NCBI RefSeq assembly: GCF_013371465.1
Contig: NZ_JABWDU010000001.1
Span: forward strand, 62,001-126,000
DNA length: 64,000 bases
Direction: 5' to 3'
From: Ensifer oleiphilus
GTDB lineage: Bacteria > Pseudomonadota > Alphaproteobacteria > Rhizobiales > Rhizobiaceae
The notes below the pieces were generated by a model. The model saw only the letters and a program-made list of their open reading frames with translations. It was not told where the DNA came from and did no database searches. Position numbers and translations under genes: made by a program. Below, in pieces: positions 1-8,158 of this stretch (its first letter is position 1; each line of letters begins with the position of its first letter).

Positions 1-1199
1 GCGCGGATGGCGCCGGTGCCGTCGATCGACACCAGGGCTGCCTGCGAGGCGTCGAGCTTCTTGCCGTCGGCGTCAAGCGTAGCGCTGATCGCCTCTTCCG
101 CCTTCTTTTCCAGATTGAGGTCGATCGTCGTGTCGACGATCAGGTCTTCCTTGATCTCGCCGATCATGCCGGGAAGCTGGTCCATCACCATATCGGCGAC
201 ATAGTGCTCGGCGCCCGACCAATAGCTCTTGGCCTTGGTCGGCGCCTGCGACATCGCCGTCTTGATCTCGCTGTCGGTGACGAAGCCTTCCTCGCGCATG
301 GCGCCCAGAACGACCTGGGCGCGCTCTTCTGCCGCCTTTGGATCACGGGCCGGCGACAGGCGCGAAGGTGCCTTCAGCAGGCCGGCCAGCAGAGCCGCTT
401 CGCCGAGGTTTACATCGCGCGCCGACTTGTTGAAGTAGCGCCGAGACGCCGCCTCGACGCCATAGGCATTCGAGCCGAAGAACACCCGGTTGAGATACAT
501 CGCCAGGATCTGGTCCTTGGAATATTTCTGCTCCAGCCAGAAGGCGAGCAGCACTTCCTGCACCTTGCGTTCAAGCGTGCGCTCCGGCGACAGGAACAGG
601 TTCTTGGCCAGCTGCTGGGTCAGCGTCGAGCCGCCCTGGACCATCCGGCCGGTGGTGACATTGGTGAGCATGGCGCGCGCCAGGCCGAGCGGATCGACGC
701 CGAAATGCGAATAGAACCGGCGGTCCTCGATGGCGATCACCGCCTGAGGAATGTAGGGCGACATGTTTTCGAGCGACAGCGCTTCGCCGCCTGTCGTGCC
801 GCGATTGGCAATGTTGTCGCCATTGACGGCGAGAATCTTGACGTTGGGCGGACGCTCGGGGATCGACCAGCTCTCGGCGTTCGGCATGCGCGCGCCGTAG
901 TAGAGCACGAGGCCGCCGACGCCCATCGCGCCCCAGATGCCGAGCACGATGCACCAGTAAAACAACGTACGCACGAGGCCGATGAAACCGCCGCCATTGC
1001 CGGAGCCGCGTCGCGATCCGCCACGTTTGCTGCGCTGCGTCTTCTTCTTGGGCGCGGGAGCCGATTTTCCACGGGTCGGCTTGCGGCCGCCGCCGGTCAC
1101 GCGATCGCTGGCCTCGATGCGAAAATCGTCATCATCGTCGTCGGCATTGCCGCCGAACGAGGGCTCGATCCGTTGTCCTGACTTGCCGCTTGCTGCCAT
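1..1199 (-). CDS. Class A penicillin-binding protein (PBP1A family), partial
   Basis: Bifunctional peptidoglycan synthase: glycan polymerisation by an N-terminal GT51 transglycosylase and cross-linking by a C-terminal transpeptidase, anchored in the inner membrane. The gene starts at ATG 1199 and is cut by the left window edge, so only about the first 399 residues are seen. A Lys/Arg-rich cytoplasmic tail (residues 1-70) is followed by one hydrophobic segment (about 72-100). The GT51 signatures are present: EDRRFYSHFG, with the catalytic Glu, and GGSTLTQQLAKN. The transpeptidase motifs lie outside the window. Downstream of these motifs the frame stays open to base 1. No N-acetylmuramoyl-alanine amidase gene lies directly upstream. 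Family assignment is firm; which PBP1 paralogue it is cannot be told. Confidence 0.93.
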   Translation of the reverse strand, partial: MAASGKSGQRIEPSFGGNADDDDDDFRIEASDRVTGGGRKPTRGKSAPAPKKKTQRSKRGGSRRGSGNGGGFIGLVRTLFYWCIVLGIWGAMGVGGLVLYYGARMPNAESWSIPERPPNVKILAVNGDNIANRGTTGGEALSLENMSPYIPQAVIAIEDRRFYSHFGVDPLGLARAMLTNVTTGRMVQGGSTLTQQLAKNLFLSPERTLERKVQEVLLAFWLEQKYSKDQILAMYLNRVFFGSNAYGVEAASRRYFNKSARDVNLGEAALLAGLLKAPSRLSPARDPKAAEERAQVVLGAMREEGFVTDSEIKTAMSQAPTKAKSYWSGAEHYVADMVMDQLPGMIGEIKEDLIVDTTIDLNLEKKAEEAISATLDADGKKLDASQAALVSIDGTGAIR

Positions 1200-1663
1200 G
1201 CCGTTTGGATTTACCCCTCATGCCGCATCGCGGGTGCCCAGTCGTTTTGCCCCAGCGGCAAACGCAATCTCAAGGGCGGGGAAGTTGATCGATCGACCCG
1301 CCACGGCGATGCGGTGAACTTTAAATGCGGCAATTTAAGGGGGGGTTAAAAACGAGATTGTAAAATATGCATGCTCTTCAACAGCTTGCCGGATCTGGTG
1401 TTACGGAGCGTTGCCGCTTCGTTCGCGCAATACCGCCAGCCCTGGCGCCGCGGGCCGTGTGGGCAGGCGAGACGCTTGGAATCGGGTCTCAAAACCGATC
1501 GCGTCACGCCACCACGCTGAGGCTCTTGCGGTCCAGACGTCTGCGCCTTTGCAGGCGTCATCCATTGGTCCACGCATTCCTTGGCGCACGCCATATCGAC
1601 GGCCGCGGACGCTTTGGAGACCGACCGACACGAAGATCCGGTCTTGGGCCTGTCGATACCGGG
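1200..1663. other. Intergenic region, no supported gene
   Basis: About 460 bases between the PBP1A start and a small secreted-protein gene. A purine-rich run (AAGGGGGGG at about 1338) and an AT-richer patch at 1345-1370 could hold the PBP1A promoter. Short open frames on both strands (for example minus 1346-1594, 82 codons) have no recognisable domain and no good ribosome-binding site, so none is called. Confidence 0.5.
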
Positions 1664-1873
1664 CTATTCAGCGGTCTTTTCGTCCTGAACGATACGATCG
1701 GTCTTTTTCAACAGCACCGTCTCTTCGGAGGTCGACTGGCTTTCCGTCGTGATGCTGGCGGTCGTTGTTGCCGTATCGATCGCTGCGTTGGTCCTGGCGT
1801 GATAGGCGCATTCCGCAACTGCCATGGGGGCGGACAGGCCGATGGCGACTATGGCCACTAGAAGCGTCTTCAT
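1664..1873 (-). CDS. Small secreted hypothetical protein
   Basis: A 69-residue protein with a clear Sec signal peptide: MKTLLVAIVAIGL followed by an Ala-rich cleavage region ending near residue 20 (MAVAE). The mature part is short, Thr/Ser-rich and polar, with one Cys (residue 22), and matches no family I recognise. The start is well supported by GAAGGAGAA eight bases upstream of the ATG. It is transcribed away from the alpha-r14-like sRNA and towards the PBP1A gene. A periplasmic or surface location is inferred from the signal peptide only. Confidence 0.7.
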   Translation of the reverse strand: MKTLLVAIVAIGLSAPMAVAECAYHARTNAAIDTATTTASITTESQSTSEETVLLKKTDRIVQDEKTAE

Positions 1874-2101
1874 GAACTTCTCCTTCTCGCTCGCAGAAAA
1901 ATTCTAACCCCCGGTGCGATTTGCCCGAAATCACGATTTTGTTTGGGTCGTTGTGTCGGGTGCAGGAATTGGATTGCAGGCAGTTGTTCCGCCGTCGCGT
2001 TTTGCCGGCTCGCTGCTGGCGGTCGCCTCGCCTCCAGGGCCGGCTGCCTCTGTCTTGCGCCGAAATCATCAGGAAAATTGTGCGGCGCAGCAAATCCACT
2101 C

Positions 2102-2130
2102 TTGAAATATTGCGACGCATGATTATTATA
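2102..2130 (+). promoter_or_regulatory. Sigma-70-type promoter of the alpha-r14-like sRNA
   Basis: A -35 element TTGAAA (2102-2107) and a -10 element ATTATA (2125-2130) are separated by 17 bases. The predicted start of transcription, about base 2137, gives an RNA of about 115 nt ending at the terminator at 2251, which fits the known size of alpha-r14 RNAs. Confidence 0.55.
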
Positions 2131-2136
2131 ACACTT

Positions 2137-2251
2137 ATCGAAGCGCTGCACCTCCTCCCGCGGCGCCCGATGCGGATCGGTGGCACTCCTCCTCCCAGTC
2201 GCCGGTCAAGTTTGAGAGCCCCGCGCACCTCCTCCCGCGCGGGGCTCTTTT
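2137..2251 (+). ncRNA. alpha-r14 family small RNA (NfeR1-like)
   Basis: Trans-acting small RNA candidate. Three anti-Shine-Dalgarno-like motifs lie in it: CACCTCCTCCC at about 2149, CACTCCTCCTCCC at about 2184 and CACCTCCTCCC at 2226, the last in the loop of the terminator hairpin. Repeated, exposed CCUCCUCCC motifs and a length of 115-125 nt are the hallmark of alpha-r14 RNAs; the S. meliloti member NfeR1 acts in osmoadaptation and symbiosis by pairing with mRNA ribosome-binding sites. A promoter lies directly upstream and a strong intrinsic terminator ends it. The family call rests on motif and architecture, not on an alignment. Confidence 0.72.
2216..2251 (+). terminator. Intrinsic terminator of the alpha-r14-like sRNA
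   Basis: GAGCCCCGCG (2216-2225) pairs perfectly with CGCGGGGCTC (2238-2247), leaving a 12-base loop and a TTTT run at 2248-2251. The loop itself contains one of the anti-SD motifs. Confidence 0.8.
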
Positions 2252-2346
2252 CATGTCCGGACATCACTGAAGCCCCGATGAAGTCTTCTGAATGTCGGCG
2301 CAGATTTAACTGGTCCTGCGGGCCTTCCGGGTGTATCGGCGCGGAC

Positions 2347-3234
2347 ATGGGCTCCAAGGCAAACGGCTATATCTACGCGCTGCTGGCTATCGTCATCTTT
2401 GCGATCCAGGACGGCATCTCCAAACATCTGGGCAGTATCTATCCGCCGGTCTTCGTGGCGATGATCCGCTATTGGGCCTTTGCCCTGTTTGCCGTCGTTC
2501 TCGCCGTCCGCGCAACCGGCGGACTCAAGGTGACGGCCACGACCAAAAGACCGCTGCTGCAGGTGCTGCGCGGCCTGCTGTTGCCGTTGCAGATCGTCAT
2601 GGTGATCACCTCGTTCACGCTGGTGGGACTGGCGCATTCGCAGGCAATCCTTGCGGCGACACCTCTGTTCGTTGCCCTTCTGTCGATGCCGCTTCTCGGC
2701 GAGCGTGTCGGCTGGCGCCGATGGCTGGCGATCTCGGTCGGGCTTATCGGCGTTCTCCTGATCCTGAAACCCGCTGAGGGCCTGTTCGAGACAGCGTTCC
2801 TGTTGCCTTTGGCGGCAGCCCTTGTCTTTGCCCTCTATGTCATCGTCACCCGGCTGGTCAGTCGAGACGATCGCGCGATGACGAGCTTCTTCTATAGCGG
2901 CATCGTCGGCGCCCTGGCGATCAGCCTTGTCGGTCCGTTTTTCTGGGCGACGTTGTCGCCGCCGGACTGGGGCTGGATGCTGCTCCTGTGCCTCACCGGA
3001 ACCTCCAGCCACTACTTCCTCATCCGCGCCTATGATGTGCTGGACGCGGTCGCCGTGCAGCCGCTGACTTACCTCCAACTGGTCTTCGCGTCGGTCATGG
3101 GCGTCAGCATTTTCGGCGAGACGCTGACCACCAACATGATTGCCGGCTCGGTGCTGGTGGTGGCAGCCGGCATCTTCACGGTCTGGCGCGAGCGCATCGT
3201 TGCCCGCCGCAAGGCGGGCCTGCCGCCGGCCTGA
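2347..3234 (+). CDS. DMT superfamily permease (EamA family)
   Basis: Inner-membrane transporter of 295 residues, the usual size of EamA proteins with about ten membrane segments in two homologous halves. Sequence features include the family-typical start (YIYALLAIVIFAIQDGISK), HSQAILAATPLFVALL at the end of the first repeat and a C-terminal repeat with QPLTYLQLVF and FGE. ATG 2347 begins where the protein homology begins; the frame is open further upstream across the sRNA and an in-frame ATG at 2278 is possible but gives a non-hydrophobic, Cys-rich extension. Shine-Dalgarno is weak. Substrate unknown (family members export metabolites or amino acids). Confidence 0.85.
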   Translation: MGSKANGYIYALLAIVIFAIQDGISKHLGSIYPPVFVAMIRYWAFALFAVVLAVRATGGLKVTATTKRPLLQVLRGLLLPLQIVMVITSFTLVGLAHSQAILAATPLFVALLSMPLLGERVGWRRWLAISVGLIGVLLILKPAEGLFETAFLLPLAAALVFALYVIVTRLVSRDDRAMTSFFYSGIVGALAISLVGPFFWATLSPPDWGWMLLLCLTGTSSHYFLIRAYDVLDAVAVQPLTYLQLVFASVMGVSIFGETLTTNMIAGSVLVVAAGIFTVWRERIVARRKAGLPPA

Positions 3235-3328
3235 CCGGCGATATCGATATTTTGGCGAATCCTGCTATGGCTTCGCCTTGATGTTGTGCTCGGTTGGCTG
3301 CCCCGAAAGCCGATGAGGAGGAATGCCC

Positions 3329-3820
3329 ATGAAGTTTCCGTCCGCTGCCGCGCTTGCCTTTTCGACGCTCGCCGCCGTGAATTCCGAAGCTCTGGCGCAA
3401 GACAGCGTCGCCTATGTCGACGATCGCTCTGATGGTGCCGCTGTCGTCCGGTCGCTCTACAACGCCATCAATCGCAAGGAATATGCGCGCGCCTTCGGCT
3501 ATTTCGGCGAGACGAAGCCCGCCGGCGGGTACAAGGCTTTCATGCGCGGCTACGAGCGGACGGTTTCTGTCGAAGTGAAGCTCGGCAAGGTCAAGACCGA
3601 GGCCGGCGCCGGCAGCATCTACTCGGCGGTGCCGGTCGCGGTGAAATCGATCGAGAAACGCGCGCGCGTCCGGTTCTTCGCTGGCTGCTATGTGACGCGG
3701 ATCATCAATCCGTCGCTGCAGGTGCCGCCGTTCACGCCCTATCAGATCGAAGCTGCACGCTTGAAGGAAGTGAAGGGGCCGCTCGAAGCGGCGCTTCCGT
3801 CCGTCTGCAACGCACCGTGA
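3329..3820 (+). CDS. Secreted hypothetical protein
   Basis: 163 residues with a signal peptide (MKFPSAAALAFSTLAAV, cleavage probably after ALAQ at about residue 24). The mature domain has an aromatic/Gly-rich stretch (YARAFGYFGET), two Cys, and no domain that I recognise; such single-domain periplasmic proteins are common in rhizobia. Two ATGs are in frame at 3323 and 3329. GAGGAGG at 3314-3320 is too close to the first and ideally spaced for the second, so 3329 is chosen. It stands alone on its strand, convergent with the membrane-protein gene that follows. Confidence 0.75.
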   Translation: MKFPSAAALAFSTLAAVNSEALAQDSVAYVDDRSDGAAVVRSLYNAINRKEYARAFGYFGETKPAGGYKAFMRGYERTVSVEVKLGKVKTEAGAGSIYSAVPVAVKSIEKRARVRFFAGCYVTRIINPSLQVPPFTPYQIEAARLKEVKGPLEAALPSVCNAP

Positions 3821-3838
3821 CGACCCCTCGTCCAGACC

Positions 3839-4786
3839 TTACTGAATGGGGCCGCGCCGCTCTGCGAGGAACCGCGACCGTTCGAACACCAGGATGACGC
3901 CAAGCGCCATGATGAACGGAATGACCAGGTAGAGGATCCGGAAGATCGCAAGGGCCGCCAGCACGTCGGCCGGGTCCATTTCCGGAAGGGCTGCGATGAA
4001 GACCAGCTCCAGCACGCCAAGCCCGCCCGGCGCGTGCGAAAGCAGTGCTGCCGAGAAAGACGCCAGAAAAATCCCCAGGATGACGATGAAACCCGGATTG
4101 CCGGCTTCCGGCAGGGCGAAATAGATGATCCCGGCCGCACCGATCAGCTCGACAGGCGCGATCACCAACTGCCGCAGCACGATGGCGGGTTTCGGATAAT
4201 GCAGCTGGAACCAGCGCGTGCGGATCGAGGGGAAGCCGACGAGGCTGCCGATGACATAGAGCGCGATGACGATCAGGATCAGCACGCCTGTCGTCAACGA
4301 CATTTCGACCGGCAGGAATTCGGCGAACCGTTCGATGATTTCCGGTTTCACCAGAAGCACGATCGCCGACAGCATCAGGGTCCCGAGCGCGAAGGTGAAC
4401 GAGCAGAAGGCGACGAGCACGCCGACTTCTCCCGGCGTCAGCCCCTTCGATCGGTAGGCCCGATAGCGCACGACAGCGCCGGAAAAGACGGAGGCGCCGA
4501 GATTGTGCGAGAGAGCGTAGGTGGTGAACGAGCAGACCGTGATGAACCACAGCGAGATGCGGTGACCGAGGTGATCGAGCGCCAGCTTGTCGTAGCCGGC
4601 AAGCGCGGCATAGGCGACCAGTGTGGCGCCGATCGCCAGAAGCCAGCTTTTCAGGGAAATCGCCTTGAAGCTGGCGAGGAAATCGTCCAGCGAGAGACCG
4701 CTCAGCTCGTGATAGAGCGCATGCACCGAAAAGATGATCGCCGCCAGCCCGACGATGGGCCAGAAATACGCGCGCAGCCTGCTCAT
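3839..4786 (-). CDS. Integral membrane protein, LPG-synthase TM / UPF0104 (YbhN-like) family
   Basis: 315 residues with about eight hydrophobic segments over the whole length. It resembles the flippase-like membrane half of lysylphosphatidylglycerol synthases (YbhN/UPF0104 type): YALSHNLGASVFSGAVVRYRAY near residue 90 and SHAPGGLGVLELVF near residue 250 are typical of that fold. The soluble aminoacyl-transferase half of MprF is absent. In other bacteria related stand-alone proteins sit near lipid-modifying enzymes; none is seen here. Substrate not known. The start ATG 4786 begins at the first membrane segment. Confidence 0.82.
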   Translation of the reverse strand: MSRLRAYFWPIVGLAAIIFSVHALYHELSGLSLDDFLASFKAISLKSWLLAIGATLVAYAALAGYDKLALDHLGHRISLWFITVCSFTTYALSHNLGASVFSGAVVRYRAYRSKGLTPGEVGVLVAFCSFTFALGTLMLSAIVLLVKPEIIERFAEFLPVEMSLTTGVLILIVIALYVIGSLVGFPSIRTRWFQLHYPKPAIVLRQLVIAPVELIGAAGIIYFALPEAGNPGFIVILGIFLASFSAALLSHAPGGLGVLELVFIAALPEMDPADVLAALAIFRILYLVIPFIMALGVILVFERSRFLAERRGPIQ

Positions 4787-5084
4787 ACCGGCGTCGCGAT
4801 CGCTACTACAAACCTGGCCGAAGGCTCTGACGACGGCGTCGCAACCATCTCTGGACGCATCTGTTCATGAAAGCAGCCACCATCGCGGCTCCAGTTCTTC
4901 ACAGTTTCGCGCCCAGAACGCGACGTCTCGGTCCTTACACTTGCCAATGATCCAATTTCCCATTCTGATTTGTTTTGCAAAAGGGAAGCACCTGAGGCCG
5001 GTGAGGTCAAGGATCGATGCCCCGGCAGAGGCGGGTGTTTGGTCAAGAAATCGCGAAGACGACACGGTAAAGCGGAGTGGGCTG

Positions 5085-5423
5085 ATGCAGAAGGACGAGG
5101 AAAAGCCGATCGAACCGGTCTTCCGCAACGGAACCGTGACCGTCGTCGGTGTGGTGCTGTCGTTTTCGCTGGGCTTTCTCACCCAATGGGCGGCCAATCC
5201 GGTGCCATGGAATATGGGCGATCTTCCCGCCGTCATTCTTTTGGCGATCGGCATCCTCCTGCAGATGCACGCGCTATGGGATTTTCTCCAATTGCGCTCG
5301 CTGCAGCCGAAGGTCTACGATCAGGCGACGCGCATTTTCTTCATTGGCGTGGTGGTCACAGGCAGCGGCGTACTCGCAGCGCTGGTTGCCGATTTTGTCG
5401 TGTTGATCTCGACAGCTGCGTGA
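5085..5423 (+). CDS. Small membrane protein, hypothetical
   Basis: 112 residues, probably three membrane segments (about 18-38, 46-66 and 83-108). ATG 5085 is preceded by GGAG; the open frame extends upstream to 4734 but that part is low-complexity and lacks a start with a ribosome-binding site. The roughly 300-base gap before it (4787-5084) shows no other gene. No family recognised; the layout suggests a conserved rhizobial inner-membrane protein of unknown function. Confidence 0.7.
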   Translation: MQKDEEKPIEPVFRNGTVTVVGVVLSFSLGFLTQWAANPVPWNMGDLPAVILLAIGILLQMHALWDFLQLRSLQPKVYDQATRIFFIGVVVTGSGVLAALVADFVVLISTAA

Positions 5424-5474
5424 CCGTGGTGGCGGGCATGCCGCGCGCCATATTTGGCGCGCGGCGCTGTCATA

Positions 5475-6866
5475 TCACGCGGCAAGCGCGTTCAGGATGC
5501 GGATCCACGAGCGAATGCCCTTGTGATAGGACTGCAGCTCATACTTTTCATTGGGCGAATGGATGCGGTCGTCCGAAAGGCCGAAGCCGACGAGCAGCGA
5601 TTCCATGCCGAGCATCTTCTGGAAGTCGCCGACGATCGGGATCGAGCCGCCCATGCCGATGACCACGGCCGGCTTCGGCCATTCGTCGGAGAGGGCAAGC
5701 TTCGCCGTGTTGAGCAGGCTCGAATCGTAGGGCAGCTGGATCGCCGGCGAACCGCCGTGGGCGTGGAACTCGACCGTGCAATCGGCGGGCACCTTCGAGC
5801 GCACATAGGCGCGGAAGGCCTCGCGGATCTTTTCCGGGTTCTGGTTGCCGACCAGGCGGAAGGAGACCTTGGCGGAAGCCTCGGCGGCGATCACCGTCTT
5901 GAAGCCTTCGCCGGTATAGCCGCCGGTGATGCCATTGATCTCGGCGGTCGGGCGCGCCCAGGTCAGTTCGAGAACCGAGCGGTTCTTTTCACCCGACGGG
6001 ATCGAAAGGCCGATTTCACCGAGGAACTTTTCGGCCGTCTGGCCGAGCGTCTCCCATCCGGCCTTGATCTGGGCCGGGGTTTCCTCGACGCCTTCGTAAA
6101 AGCCTTCAAGGGTCACGCGGCTGTCTTCGTCGTGAAGCCCGGCGAGGATGCCGGTGAGGATGCGGATCGGGTTGGCGGCAGCACCACCGAAGTAGCCGGA
6201 ATGCAGGTCGCGATCAGCCGCCTTGATGACGACTTCTTCGCCGACGAGACCGCGCAAGCCGGCCGAGATCGCCGGCGTGTCCCGGTCCCACATGCTCGTA
6301 TCGCAAACAAGTGCATAGTCGGCTTTGAGTTCGGCCGCATTGGCTTCGAGGAAGGGTTTCAGAGACGGCGAGCCGGACTCTTCCTCCCCTTCGAACAGGA
6401 TGGTGATGCGGCAGGGCAGCGACCCGTGAACGTCCTTGTAGGCGCGTGCGGCCTCGACGAAGGTCAGCAGCTGGCCCTTGTCGTCGGCGGTGCCGCGGCC
6501 GGTGATGACCTTGCGACCGGGCTCGAGCTCCTTGAGACCAGGCTCGAACGGATCGGTATCCCAGAGATTCAGGGGATCGACCGGCTGGACGTCGTAATGT
6601 CCGTAGAACAGCACATGTGGCGCATCGGCGGTGGCGCCGGCGTGGTGGGCGACAACCATCGGATGTCCGGGGGTGTCGCGGACAGAGGCGGTGAAGCCCA
6701 GACCGTTCAATTCGGCGACCAGCCATTCGGCGGCCTTGCGGCAATCGGCCTTGAAGGCCGGATCGGTCGAGATCGACTTGATGCGCACAAGGTCGAAAAG
6801 CCTGTCCAGGCTCTTCGGCAGGTTGGCGTCTGCGCGCTCGAGAATGGGGGTGATATCTGCCATCAT
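5475..6866 (-). CDS. M20 family metallopeptidase (dipeptidase)
   Basis: Cytoplasmic Zn-dependent peptidase of 463 residues, the usual size for M20 dipeptidases of the ArgE/CNDP type. The metal-binding motif YGHYDVQPVDP (about 87-97), GRGTADDKG (about 122-130) with the second metal Asp, the catalytic EGEEESGS (about 160-167) and the late HSPNEKY metal site (about 440) are all visible. A dimerisation domain fills the middle. The gene is monocistronic and convergent with the small membrane-protein gene. Two ATG codons are adjacent at the start (6866 and 6863); either may be used. Substrate peptide or acyl-amino acid unknown. Confidence 0.92.
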   Translation of the reverse strand: MMADITPILERADANLPKSLDRLFDLVRIKSISTDPAFKADCRKAAEWLVAELNGLGFTASVRDTPGHPMVVAHHAGATADAPHVLFYGHYDVQPVDPLNLWDTDPFEPGLKELEPGRKVITGRGTADDKGQLLTFVEAARAYKDVHGSLPCRITILFEGEEESGSPSLKPFLEANAAELKADYALVCDTSMWDRDTPAISAGLRGLVGEEVVIKAADRDLHSGYFGGAAANPIRILTGILAGLHDEDSRVTLEGFYEGVEETPAQIKAGWETLGQTAEKFLGEIGLSIPSGEKNRSVLELTWARPTAEINGITGGYTGEGFKTVIAAEASAKVSFRLVGNQNPEKIREAFRAYVRSKVPADCTVEFHAHGGSPAIQLPYDSSLLNTAKLALSDEWPKPAVVIGMGGSIPIVGDFQKMLGMESLLVGFGLSDDRIHSPNEKYELQSYHKGIRSWIRILNALAA

Positions 6867-7068
6867 GCATATCCTTGCTTCAAGTTTTGCCGGAACCTAC
6901 TGCATGACGTCGCAAATCGGAATCGATTTCGCGAGCGAAATCACGCAGCCGTTCAACGGGCGGCAGCGACTCTGGCGTGTCCGAATGAACTCGCTCAGGT
7001 TGTTTAAAGCCTCAGGCAGGTGGATTTAAGCCAAATTTTTTGATGGGACGATCAGAGGCGCGGCTTCG

Positions 7069-7512
7069 TCACGCGGTGTTGGCGTCGCGCGCGGCATGGG
7101 CTAGCGCCATGCGCATGTACTCGAGCATCAGTTCGCGTTCGAACTGCCTGAGACCGGACAGCAAGGACTGATCCGCGGCAAGCGCCGCCTCCTTGGCAGC
7201 GGCTTCGATTTCTCTCGCCCTCTCGGTCAGGAAGATCTGCTGCGAGCGTTTATCCTGCGGATGTTTGCGCCGGACGATGAGCCCGTCGCGCTCCATCCGC
7301 GCCAGCGTGTTGGCCATCGTCGCCTGTTCGATGTCGAGCTTGTCGAGAAGCTGCTTCTGGGTCAGGCCTTCCTCCGCCCATAATTCCAGAAGGACGGGAA
7401 ACTGCCCGGGCGCGAAGCCGAGCTTCTGACCGCGCTCCTGGAGCGCACGCGAGAAACTTTTGGCCAGCAGGCTGGCCAGGTAGGTCGCAGATTCCATACG
7501 ATTGAAGGCCAT
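7069..7512 (-). CDS. MarR family transcriptional regulator
   Basis: About 147 residues starting MAFNRMESATY. Winged-helix MarR domain with the DNA-recognition region LTQKQLLDKLDIEQATMANTLARMERDGLI and the wing RKHPQDKRSQQIFLT. The frame is open upstream to 7725, but that extension runs through the adjacent sRNA hairpins and is not protein-like, so a start at 7512 (or the ATG at 7497) is preferred; neither has a strong Shine-Dalgarno. It lies directly downstream of the alpha-r7-like RNA on the same strand. Ligand and target genes are unknown. Confidence 0.85.
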   Translation of the reverse strand: MAFNRMESATYLASLLAKSFSRALQERGQKLGFAPGQFPVLLELWAEEGLTQKQLLDKLDIEQATMANTLARMERDGLIVRRKHPQDKRSQQIFLTERAREIEAAAKEAALAADQSLLSGLRQFERELMLEYMRMALAHAARDANTA

Positions 7513-7602
7513 ACGCTCATGGGTACGCCCGATGGGGCACGAAGACAAGTTACAAAGCAGGCGATGGACTTGAGAAAGCCTTGTCTCACAACGATTTGAC
7601 CC

Positions 7603-7755
7603 GACAAACGAGAAACCGCCACGGCGCGGAGGCGGCGCCGTGGCGGTTCTCTGAAAACGGGACAAAGGCCCGGAGAGGGGGATAAGGCCTTTGTCCTCAT
7701 CTGGTGCGGGCGGGGGACAGGCCAATCACCAGAAGACGGCATCACTCGGTGCCGT
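7603..7755 (-). ncRNA. alpha-r7 family small RNA candidate (Smr7C-like)
   Basis: Read on the minus strand, this segment folds into three successive hairpins. The first pairs 7727-7733 with 7700-7706. The second pairs 7686-7696 with 7660-7670 (11 bp, loop TTATCCCCCTCTCCG). The third pairs 7635-7648 with 7614-7627 (14 bp, loop CGCCTCC) and is followed by a T-rich run. The two later loops expose C/U-rich anti-SD-like motifs. As I recall, Smr7C of S. meliloti is about 150 nt, has three hairpins and lies beside polA, which agrees with this position. A weak promoter (TTGAAA, 16 bases, TCAAAT) ends near 7763. Strand is inferred from the T-rich end and this promoter. Confidence 0.6.
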
Positions 7756-7756
7756 T

Positions 7757-8158
7757 GAGTAAGATTTGAGGAGTCAAATGTGGCTTTTCAAGGATTGGGC
7801 CAAGGAATCGCACATTACAAATGCGTAACGTTTCCGTGAAGCTTTGGGCCGCATCCAAAGGCTTTTCCACGGCGCGCCGAAACCGAACATGACGCGCGAC
7901 CGCCATCGTCATCATGGCCCCGACCACCACGCAGCGCACCGTTGTGCTCGGCTGCCTCGTCGCAGTCGGAGATAGGTGCCGCATGCCCAATTCTCAAGCC
8001 TGCAGATCGGTCCGCGTCCAGCCGTCGGGGCGGTCGAACGACAGATGGTTCGTGCAAGGGGTGGACCTTGTCGGATCCCTCGCAACAATGGGGTGAGAAT
8101 GTCGCGGGCGTGGAAAACCGCAATGGACGTTTGGCTCACCCCGCGCTATCCATTGCCG
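7757..8158 (+). promoter_or_regulatory. Intergenic region with polA leader
   Basis: About 400 bases without a supported gene. It must contain the polA promoter. A perfect 8-bp inverted repeat, GGGGTGAG (8090-8097) and CTCACCCC (8135-8142), with 37 bases between the arms, ends 16 bases before the polA start and could fold in the polA leader. No T-run follows it, so it is not a terminator. Confidence 0.4.

Noticed and set aside
204-1181. Long plus-strand open frame opposite PBP1A
   Set aside because: It is antisense to a clearly conserved gene, has no homology, and is His/Arg/Ala-rich as expected for a shadow in high-GC DNA.
1346-1594. Possible 82-residue minus-strand protein
   Set aside because: No Shine-Dalgarno, no family match, no signal peptide; other overlapping frames are equally long.
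8090-8142. Intrinsic terminator before polA
   Set aside because: The inverted repeat has a 37-base interior and no T-run; kept only as a leader structure.
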